From assembly GCA_030833265.1 (NCBI GenBank), contig JAURHO010000093.1, positions 1 to 6,415 of the forward strand: DNA of 6,415 nucleotides, written 5' to 3'. The position numbers and the translations under genes are program-made. A model generated the notes under the pieces. The model was given only the letters and a program-made list of their open reading frames with translations, made no database searches and was not told the DNA's origin. This DNA is from Crocinitomicaceae bacterium. Lineage in GTDB: Bacteria > Bacteroidota > Bacteroidia > Flavobacteriales_D > Crocinitomicaceae. The stretch's first letter is position 1. Every line of letters begins with the position of its first letter. Of this stretch, positions 1 through 5,806 are shown piece after piece.

Positions 1-192
1 AGAACAACTTACGTGGCTGAATCTATCTTGAAAAATGCGGCTTTAAAATACAAAGAAGGACTCATTTCGGTCAATGATTTCTTACTGGCTGAAACAGGTC
101 TTGAGCAAGCACAAGCAGGAGTTGTTGCTGCTTATGTCTCACTCAGACAAGCAGAACTCGAATACCTAAAAACAAACGGAAATATCAAATAA
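1..192 (+). CDS. TolC-family outer-membrane efflux channel, C-terminal end (5' truncated by window)
   Basis: The first 63 codons and a TAA stop are open in frame 1 from the window edge; the start lies outside. The visible part is helical and matches the C-terminal repeat of outer-membrane efflux proteins: a Y-K-E-G-L-I-S-V-N-D-F-L-L-A-E core (family pattern roughly Y-x-x-G-x-x-s-x-x-d-x-L-x-A), then an Ala/Gln-rich helix ending in A-Y-V-S-L-R-Q-A-E-L-E-Y-L-K. In the family this segment is part of the periplasmic alpha-barrel. The gene stops 6 nt before the adaptor start, so it is almost certainly the first of at least three co-transcribed efflux genes. The product would be the exit duct of the tripartite pump. 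Family assignment rests on the short C-terminal signature plus context; substrate cannot be read from it. Confidence 0.85.
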   Translation, partial: RTTYVAESILKNAALKYKEGLISVNDFLLAETGLEQAQAGVVAAYVSLRQAELEYLKTNGNIK

Positions 193-198
193 ACTATC

Positions 199-1254
199 AT
201 GAAAAGAATCATCCTTATTTCAATCATCGTCATCGGTGCGCTCGCATTAACCGTGACCAAGCTTTTATCTAATGCCGATAAAGCAAAAAAGAAAATTTAC
301 ATCCATGACCTCGAGGCGGCTGTTTTAGTTGAAACGGCTAACCCTGTGGCCAATTATACATTTGAGAGTGCCTTTTCTTATTTAGGTGTTTTTGATGCCA
401 TGCACCAGAACAATGTAGCGTCAGAAGGTTCCGGAAAACTCATTGAATTATTAGTGAAAGAAGGTCAACAAGTTCAAAAAGGGCAAATAATCGCTAAACT
501 TGATGACGAACTCATTCAGTTACAAATTGAAAATGCAAAGCTCAACATTGCTCAATTAAAAAATGACAATGCGCGCTTTGCGAATCTCCGCAAAGAACAA
601 GCGGTATCGTCTGTTGAAGCAGAAAAAATGGAATTGGCCTTGAAATCTGCCGAAGTACAACTCAAGCAACTACAAAAGCAACGCAAAGGTTGTAAAGTAT
701 TAGCGCCGTTTGCTGGTGTGGTTACTAAAAAAATGGCCGACCTCGGTTCTATGGTGATGCCAGGTACGCCAATTATTGAACTCACTGATATTGCACAACT
801 CAAACTTTCAATTTCAGTTCCAGAGCGCGATGTGCTCAAGTTTAAAGTGGGTCAGAAGGTAGCAGTTCGTGTAGATGCGCACGAAGGAGAAGTGTACAAC
901 GCCACTGTGTACAGCACTTCAGTTCAAGCCGATGCGTTGCATAATTTTAAAGTACAAGTATTGGTTTCAAACAAAGCGCAAGCAAGAATTCTTGCGGGCA
1001 TGTACGGAAGTGTAACACTTCAAAGCTCGAAATCAGTTACCGCAATGGCTGTGCCTAGAAAAGCACTTATTGGCTCAACCAAAACGCCTCAAATTTATGT
1101 GGTACGCAACGGAAAAGCGAAACTAACCAGCTTTAGCCCAGGTACCTCTGACGGGAACTACCTTGAAGTCGTTTCAGGTTTAGCAGCAAGCGATGAAATT
1201 GTTGTGAAAGGCCAAGTGAATTTAGAAGACGGGATGAACATCAAACGCAATTAA
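199..1254 (+). CDS. RND efflux periplasmic adaptor (HlyD/AcrA-type membrane fusion protein)
   Basis: This 351-residue protein links the inner-membrane RND pump to the TolC-type channel. Residues 4-23 form a hydrophobic N-terminal segment after M-K-R, with no lipobox Cys, so it is probably a signal anchor or Sec signal rather than a lipoprotein signal. The two lipoyl half-motifs are about 71-103 (S-G-K-L-I-E-L-L-V-K-E-G-Q-Q-V-Q-K-G) and 165-198 (C-K-V-L-A-P-F-A-G-V-V). Between them lies a short alpha-hairpin of about 60 residues. Its tip carries R126, L130 and S137, the spacing of the R-L-S motif that contacts TolC in AcrA. The beta-barrel is about 200-275 and the membrane-proximal domain about 280-351. 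The ATG at 199 directly follows the upstream stop and gives a proper N-terminus. No Shine-Dalgarno is visible, which is usual for Bacteroidota. The gene ends in tandem stops, TAA TAG, 7 nt before the RND start. The substrate is unknown. Confidence 0.95.
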   Translation: MKRIILISIIVIGALALTVTKLLSNADKAKKKIYIHDLEAAVLVETANPVANYTFESAFSYLGVFDAMHQNNVASEGSGKLIELLVKEGQQVQKGQIIAKLDDELIQLQIENAKLNIAQLKNDNARFANLRKEQAVSSVEAEKMELALKSAEVQLKQLQKQRKGCKVLAPFAGVVTKKMADLGSMVMPGTPIIELTDIAQLKLSISVPERDVLKFKVGQKVAVRVDAHEGEVYNATVYSTSVQADALHNFKVQVLVSNKAQARILAGMYGSVTLQSSKSVTAMAVPRKALIGSTKTPQIYVVRNGKAKLTSFSPGTSDGNYLEVVSGLAASDEIVVKGQVNLEDGMNIKRN

Positions 1255-1261
1255 TAGCCCC

Positions 1262-4200
1262 ATGACACTTACAGAATTGGCCATTAAAAGGCCTTCATTT
1301 ATCATTGTAATCTTCACCATCTTAGTGGGTGGTGGTTTACTCAGCTACAAGCAGCTCTCTTATGAGCTCATGCCGGACTTTTCGGCGCCACTTTTAACGA
1401 TCACGACCGCTTATCCGGGTGCATCGCCTTCTACCGTTGAATCACAGGTTTCTAAACCGCTTGAAGATGTCCTCAGTGGTATGGAAAACGTCGATGAAGT
1501 GACCTCTTTTTCATTTGACAATGCATCTTTTGTGTTGCTCGAATTCAAGGCCTCAGCCAATATTGATGACGCACTTGAAGATGCACAAAGAAAAATCAAT
1601 AATAACCTGAGTAAACTCCCTGAGGATGCGCTCAATCCGGTGGTTGCCAAAATTGAACCCAACGCAACGCCTGTTTTACAATTAAGTGCGGTCGCAGCAA
1701 ATATTACAGATGCAGAACTCATGCGCTTGATGGACGAACAGTTATTACCGCAAATCAAGCAAGTAAAAGGGGTGGCCGAAGTGCAAGTAATTGGTGGCGA
1801 GCGTCGCGCGTTTCGCGTCAATGTAGATAAAGAAAAAATGCGCAAGCTCGGCTTGTCTTTGGCGCAAATCAATCAGGCTGTTGCGATGTCTAACCTAGAT
1901 TTCCCGACAGGAAAAGTCAAAAGTCAAGATGAGCAAATAACTGTACGTTTAACAGGTAAGTACCAAAGCATTGATGACCTTAAAAATCTTGTTTTAGTCG
2001 CTAAAGGAACTTCTTCCATCAAATTAGGTGACCTCGCCGAAGTGGTTGATGCCAGTGATGATCAAGTAACGATTAGCCGCTTGAATGGGGTCAATGGTAT
2101 TGGTCTGCGCATCAAAAAGCAAAGTGACGCCAATGCGGTAGACGTAGCCAAATTGACCAAACAAAAATTCAAAGACCTCGAGGAAAAATATGCCAAAGAG
2201 GGCTTGCAATTCACTATTGCAACAGATACTTCAATTCCGACCATTGAATCAGTAGACGCTGTTATTCATGACCTCGAGTTGGCGGTCTTGTTAGTAGCCT
2301 TGGTAATGCTTTTGTTCTTGCATACCATCCGCAATGCCTTTATTGTCTTGGTTTCCATTCCGGCATCTTTGATCTCTACTTTTGTAGCGATGTATCTGTT
2401 AGGCTATACGCTTAACCTCATGACTTTACTTGCCATGTCTTTGGTGATCGGTATCTTGGTGGATGACTCTATTGTGGTCTTAGAAAACATTTATCGCCAC
2501 CTACAAATGGGTAAGAAGCGCCGCCAAGCAGCACTTGATGGTCGAAACGAAATCGGTTTCACCGCCCTTGCTATTACACTTGTCGATGTCGTGGTGTTCT
2601 CGCCAGTTGTTTTTATTGAAGGAACTATTTCAGATATCTTGCATCAGTTCTCTATTGTTGTTGTGATTTCAACCTTGATGTCATTGTTTGTTTGCTTTAC
2701 CCTGACACCATGGTTGGCTTCTCGCTTTGCTAAAGAAGTACAACTGAATCCTAAAAAGCCTTTTCAAGCTGTTTTACTTTGGTTTGAAAGACGCATCACC
2801 ATCTTTACCAATTCATATGTAAAGATTGTAGGTTGGGCACTCAGACACAAAATATCAATGGGCTTGATCATCATTGGCATTTTCGTGGCTTCTTTTTCAA
2901 CAATGGGCTTAGGTATTGTGGGGCAGGAGTTTGTTTCACAAGGTGACCAAGGAAAATTCATGCTCAAACTCAAATATGAAAAGAGCGCAACCTTTGCTGA
3001 AAACAACCTCACTACCATGAAAATTGAGCAGTTGTTGCTTGCACAAAAAGACATGATTGACATCGTTTTCTCTAATGTGGGTGGTCCAAGTGCAGGTCTT
3101 GGTGCAGCAGCATTCGGAGCTGAAAACCGCTCTGAAGTAACAGTCATGATGAAAAAAGGCAAGCAAAAAGAGATTCCTACGGTGGAGTACATGAATGCCA
3201 TTCGCAAAAAGATTGAAGATGAATTCCCAGGTGTGGAGGTCAAAGCACTCAACATGGGCTTGATCGATTCTGAACAGGCGCCAATCGAAATTTTCCTTTC
3301 AAGCAATGACAAAGAACTCATGATGAAAGAGGCGCAGCGTTTGAAGCATGCCATCAAAGCCATGAAAGGTGCAAAAGATCCCTCTTTAAGCACAGAAGAT
3401 GTAACGCCAGAAGTTAAAATTGCACTTGATCGTGAAAAAATGGGTCAGTTGGGTGTAAATGTAGCTGCAGTTGGTATGCAATTGCAAGGTGCACTTTCAG
3501 GAAATGACGACAGTCAAATTGATCTCGGTGGTTCTGAATACGATATCCGAGTCATGCTCGATGCTGCCAATAGAAAAGATATTCAGGACCTTTCTGGGCT
3601 CACTTTCACAAATAACGAAGGCAAGCAAGTGCTACTCAGTGAATTTGCGAATATCAGTGTTGATAACGCTGCGGGTACACTCGAGCGCAAGAACCGCATT
3701 CCAAATACGACCCTCAGATGTTATGTTTTAGGAACAGCACCAGGTACGGTCGCTACTGCTATTGATGATTACCTTAAAAAAGCACCACTTGATCCAAACG
3801 TGCGCCTTACTTGGGGCGGCGAAATCAAAAGACAAAAAGAATCTTTTGGTGCACTCGGAACAGCCATGGGTATTGGGGTTATTTTGGTTTACCTCATCAT
3901 GGTAGCCTTATATGACAACTTCGTTTATCCGTTTGTGGTCTTGTTCTCTATTTTGGTGTCTTTGGTTGGGGCGATCCTTGCGTTAGCGCTTACCTCCTCA
4001 AACATGGGAATTTTCACGATGTTGGGTATGTTGATGCTATTGGGGCTGGTTGCCAAAAACGCCATCCTGATTGTCGATTTTACCAATCACCTCAAAGAAA
4101 AAGGCATGACTACCTATACAGCATTGCTTGAAGCTGTCCGCGAAAGGATGCGCCCAATTCTCATGACGACCATAGCAATGGTAATCGGTATGGTGCCAAT

Positions 4201-4396
4201 TGCAACTGCAACTGGTTCAGGTGCAGAATGGAAAAACGGCCTTGCATGGGTACTCATTGGTGGTTTAACCAGCTCAATGTTCCTAACGATTATTGTCGTC
4301 CCAATGATGTACTACGTAGTGGATCGCATTCAAGCCAAAATTCAATTCAAAAAGTTAGCTAAGCTAGCAGATATCGATGTAAGCGAAGAAGCTTAA
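1262..4396 (+). CDS. RND efflux permease, AcrB/HAE1-like inner-membrane proton antiporter
   Basis: At 1044 residues this is essentially AcrB length. It is the energised inner-membrane part of the pump and exchanges protons for substrate. TM1 is about 12-31, followed by the porter domain with the family motif Y-P-G-A-S-P-S-T-V-E (51-60). TM2-TM6 lie roughly at 336-490, TM7 at 530-553, a second porter half at 560-860, and TM8-TM12 at about 865-1020. Proton-relay residues are present: D401-D402 in V-D-D-S-I-V-V-L-E-N (TM4), K932 in A-K-N-A-I-L-I-V-D-F (TM10), and R962 and T969 in E-R-M-R-P-I-L-M-T-T (TM11). The Asp-Asp TM4 motif favours the HAE1 (organic substrate) type over heavy-metal (HME) pumps. 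The segment matching the AcrB switch loop (about 604-622) is Gly/Ala-rich and lacks the Phe pair. The start is 7 nt after the adaptor stop, so translation is probably coupled. It ends just before a strong terminator and is the last gene of the operon. Exact substrates cannot be inferred. Confidence 0.97.
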   Translation: MTLTELAIKRPSFIIVIFTILVGGGLLSYKQLSYELMPDFSAPLLTITTAYPGASPSTVESQVSKPLEDVLSGMENVDEVTSFSFDNASFVLLEFKASANIDDALEDAQRKINNNLSKLPEDALNPVVAKIEPNATPVLQLSAVAANITDAELMRLMDEQLLPQIKQVKGVAEVQVIGGERRAFRVNVDKEKMRKLGLSLAQINQAVAMSNLDFPTGKVKSQDEQITVRLTGKYQSIDDLKNLVLVAKGTSSIKLGDLAEVVDASDDQVTISRLNGVNGIGLRIKKQSDANAVDVAKLTKQKFKDLEEKYAKEGLQFTIATDTSIPTIESVDAVIHDLELAVLLVALVMLLFLHTIRNAFIVLVSIPASLISTFVAMYLLGYTLNLMTLLAMSLVIGILVDDSIVVLENIYRHLQMGKKRRQAALDGRNEIGFTALAITLVDVVVFSPVVFIEGTISDILHQFSIVVVISTLMSLFVCFTLTPWLASRFAKEVQLNPKKPFQAVLLWFERRITIFTNSYVKIVGWALRHKISMGLIIIGIFVASFSTMGLGIVGQEFVSQGDQGKFMLKLKYEKSATFAENNLTTMKIEQLLLAQKDMIDIVFSNVGGPSAGLGAAAFGAENRSEVTVMMKKGKQKEIPTVEYMNAIRKKIEDEFPGVEVKALNMGLIDSEQAPIEIFLSSNDKELMMKEAQRLKHAIKAMKGAKDPSLSTEDVTPEVKIALDREKMGQLGVNVAAVGMQLQGALSGNDDSQIDLGGSEYDIRVMLDAANRKDIQDLSGLTFTNNEGKQVLLSEFANISVDNAAGTLERKNRIPNTTLRCYVLGTAPGTVATAIDDYLKKAPLDPNVRLTWGGEIKRQKESFGALGTAMGIGVILVYLIMVALYDNFVYPFVVLFSILVSLVGAILALALTSSNMGIFTMLGMLMLLGLVAKNAILIVDFTNHLKEKGMTTYTALLEAVRERMRPILMTTIAMVIGMVPIATATGSGAEWKNGLAWVLIGGLTSSMFLTIIVVPMMYYVVDRIQAKIQFKKLAKLADIDVSEEA

Positions 4397-4415
4397 CGAA
4401 GTACTTCATTCGTTA
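4394..4415 (+). other. Short stem-loop overlapping the RND stop codon
   Basis: TAACGAA (4394-4400, including the TAA stop) pairs perfectly with TTCGTTA (4409-4415) across an 8-nt loop. An alternative 10-bp perfect palindrome, GAAGTACTTC, occupies 4398-4407 and competes with that pairing. The stem is only 7 bp and AT-rich, with no T-run after it, so it is unlikely to terminate by itself. It might slow 3' exonucleases or be chance. No known regulator site is recognised. Confidence 0.25.
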
Positions 4416-4429
4416 TCCTATTAGCAATC

Positions 4430-4464
4430 AACAAAAGAGGCGGCCAAAGGCCGCCTCTTTTGTT
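4430..4464. terminator. Bidirectional intrinsic terminator between convergent genes
   Basis: AACAAAAGAGGCGGCC (4430-4445) and GGCCGCCTCTTTTGTT (4449-4464) form a perfect 16-bp inverted repeat with a 3-nt AAA loop. The inner 9 bp are GC-rich and the outer part is A-run/T-run, so either strand gives a GC stem followed by CUUUUGUU. On the + strand this is extended by ATTATA. It lies 33 nt after the RND stop on the + strand and 71 nt after the MFS stop on the - strand, where one terminator can serve both converging transcripts. Confidence 0.92.
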
Positions 4465-4513
4465 ATTATAGTGTATCAATTGCAATCAGCTCTTTATAAA
4501 AAATAATTTGAAT

Positions 4514-4544
4514 CTTATTCCTTATTTCTTATTTCTTATTTCTT
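4514..4544. repeat. 7-bp tandem repeat (CTTATTT) running into the MFS stop codon
   Basis: Four head-to-tail 7-bp units lie at 4514-4541, the first reading CTTATTC and the next three CTTATTT, followed by a partial CTT (4542-4544). On the - strand, the MFS coding strand, the repeat reads AAGAAAT repeated. The last two Lys codons and the TAA stop of the permease sit in the first unit met by the ribosome. Because 7 is not a multiple of 3, successive TAA triplets at 4536-4538, 4529-4531 and 4522-4524 fall in all three reading frames. The tract is a plausible site of replication slippage. Confidence 0.85.
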
Positions 4545-5756
4545 GGAATTCACGTAATTATAGACTCGATAAGTGAGGTAAATATTGATAATAATTACGG
4601 CAATCACCACATAGCCCAAAAGATCAAAGTTCATAAGAGGTGCGCTCGGGCTGTACTGCCAAACAATTTTGCCACCGATCATAGCGGCAACACCACCAGC
4701 CATTTGTTGTAAAGAAGAATTGATACTCATGAAGGCGCCTCGGTCTTTGGCTTCAGGCACCGAAGTAGTAAGTGCCTGAGACGGTACCATACGGGCCATA
4801 ATGCCGCCCATCATGAAAATATTGACAACAATCAATACAAAAAGGGTGGTTTCCCCTAAGTGTACATAAACCAAAACGGAGCCGATCATTACTAAAGAAG
4901 CAATCATGAAAAGCTGAAATTTATTGACTTTATCAGCAATCCAGCCAATGAAAGGCATGATCATAAAAGTGGAAATACCAACAATCATGAAAAGTAAAGG
5001 AAGGTCTTTTTGAGAAAGACCAACATTGTTTACGGCAAAAGCACTGCCCCAAGGCATCATGAAATAGCCACCCAGAGACATAAACGCCGTAGCCATGAAA
5101 CCGATTCTGTAATTGCGGTTTTTGATGGTAGCTAAAAGATGCGAGAAGGCCGAGTGCTCTCTTTTCAGCGCCAGGTGCGCATTGATCGGTTTAAGTGCCA
5201 AAAGTATGGCTAATAGCATCCCGATAGACAAGCCAACAATTAAGTAAAATGGAGTTTGCCAGTGGTATTCAGCTGCGATGTAAAGACTTAATGGGATACC
5301 AACGATTTGACTCAGACCAAAGCCCATTTGCATAAAGCCCATCACTCTTCCGCGTTGTTCCAGACTAAAAATATCGGCAACAATAGCCATGGAAATAGAG
5401 GACATCACGCCCCCGAAGAGGCCAGTCAGGATGCGTGCCCATACAAGTTGGCCATAAGAATCTGCCATTCCGCAAAATAGCGTGCCAATAATAAAACCGC
5501 TGTAGAAAAATACAAGGAGGCGTTTGCGGTCAAAGCGGTCGGCGAAACCTGCGGTTAAAAAACCGGAGATGCCAGCCGCAAGTGCATAGCTTGAAACTAC
5601 AATGCCAAATTGATCTGGTTTAACTTTAAAATCTTTCATGAGGAGGTCGCCGAGCGGAGACATGACCATGAAATCGAGAACGACTGTAAATTGAGTTAGA
5701 GCCAAAATGGCAACTGCGAGCCATTGATAACGGGTAAGGGGGTGGTTGTTTTTCAC
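4536..5756 (-). CDS. MFS transporter, DHA1-like drug/metabolite efflux permease
   Basis: This 406-residue, very hydrophobic protein has a 12-TM major facilitator layout: six segments before a short central loop (about 190-215) and six after. TM1 (about 12-32) carries the D28-centred L-D-F-M-V-M-S-P-L stretch typical of proton-coupled exporters. Motif A in the TM2-3 loop is G70-F-A-D73-R-F-D-R77-K-R79; a degenerate second copy is G271-W-I-A-D-K-V-N-K (second half). R108 in A-R-I-L-T-G fits motif B. TM5 has G-F-G-L-S-Q-I-V-G-I-P (about 145-155), in the place of the antiporter motif C. The start is GTG at 5756: an in-frame TGA at 5769-5771 lies only four codons upstream and no other start precedes TM1. 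A TACCTTTG element ends 4 nt before the GTG, so the gene probably has its own promoter and a leaderless or nearly leaderless mRNA. It is convergent with the RND operon and 50 nt downstream of a T9SS-cargo gene. The substrate is not deducible; a sugar or small-metabolite exporter is also possible. Confidence 0.93.
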   Translation of the reverse strand: MKNNHPLTRYQWLAVAILALTQFTVVLDFMVMSPLGDLLMKDFKVKPDQFGIVVSSYALAAGISGFLTAGFADRFDRKRLLVFFYSGFIIGTLFCGMADSYGQLVWARILTGLFGGVMSSISMAIVADIFSLEQRGRVMGFMQMGFGLSQIVGIPLSLYIAAEYHWQTPFYLIVGLSIGMLLAILLALKPINAHLALKREHSAFSHLLATIKNRNYRIGFMATAFMSLGGYFMMPWGSAFAVNNVGLSQKDLPLLFMIVGISTFMIMPFIGWIADKVNKFQLFMIASLVMIGSVLVYVHLGETTLFVLIVVNIFMMGGIMARMVPSQALTTSVPEAKDRGAFMSINSSLQQMAGGVAAMIGGKIVWQYSPSAPLMNFDLLGYVVIAVIIINIYLTYRVYNYVNSKK

Positions 5757-5760
5757 AGTG

Positions 5761-5768
5761 CAAAGGTA
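5761..5768 (-). promoter_or_regulatory. Bacteroidota-type -7 promoter element (TACCTTTG) of the MFS gene
   Basis: Read on the - strand, TACCTTTG (5768 to 5761) is an exact match to the Bacteroidota sigma-factor -7 consensus TAnnTTTG and is followed by CA. It lies in the 50-nt gap between the T9SS-cargo stop and the MFS start. No TTG or TTTG is found at the expected 17-23 nt upstream; the nearest TTG (5779-5777) is only 8 nt away, so the -33 element is weak or missing. The GTG start begins 4 nt after the element, which places the transcription start at or next to the start codon. Confidence 0.65.
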
Positions 5769-5806
5769 TCAAAGTTCAAGGCTTAGCTTACTGATGAAGA
5801 TATAAT

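Noticed and set aside
552..839. Antisense open frame (95 codons) in the adaptor gene
   Set aside because: Fully inside the adaptor coding region opposite conserved hairpin and lipoyl sequence; no domain or start signal.
1411..1872. Antisense open frame (153 codons) in the RND porter region
   Set aside because: Fully overlapped by the RND gene; its Ser/Leu-rich translation resembles a reverse-frame artefact and matches no family I know.
2764..3393. Long open frame (209 codons) antisense to the RND gene
   Set aside because: It lies wholly inside a strongly supported RND coding region, its translation is low-complexity Ser/Phe/Met-rich with no recognisable domain, and no promoter or conserved start supports it. 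It is a shadow of the real codon pattern.
3471..3731. Same-strand alternate-frame ORF (86 codons) inside the RND gene
   Set aside because: It overlaps conserved porter-domain coding in another frame, and its translation shows no domain or membrane pattern.
1262..4396. Heavy-metal (CusA/CzcA, HME) efflux assignment for the RND gene
   Set aside because: TM4 has the Asp-Asp pair in V-D-D-S-I-V-V-L-E-N typical of HAE1 pumps rather than the single-Asp plus Glu pattern of HME pumps, and no Met- or His-rich metal-binding stretch is seen.
4504..4510. TAATTTG on the + strand as a possible -7 promoter element
   Set aside because: The spacing is one base short of TAnnTTTG, and no gene follows on the + strand; it lies in the AT-rich 3' flank of a convergent gene.
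5757..5806. Terminator between the T9SS-cargo gene and the MFS gene
   Set aside because: No GC-rich stem followed by a T-run is found in the 50-nt gap; only short direct TAAGC copies are present, so read-through into the MFS gene remains possible.
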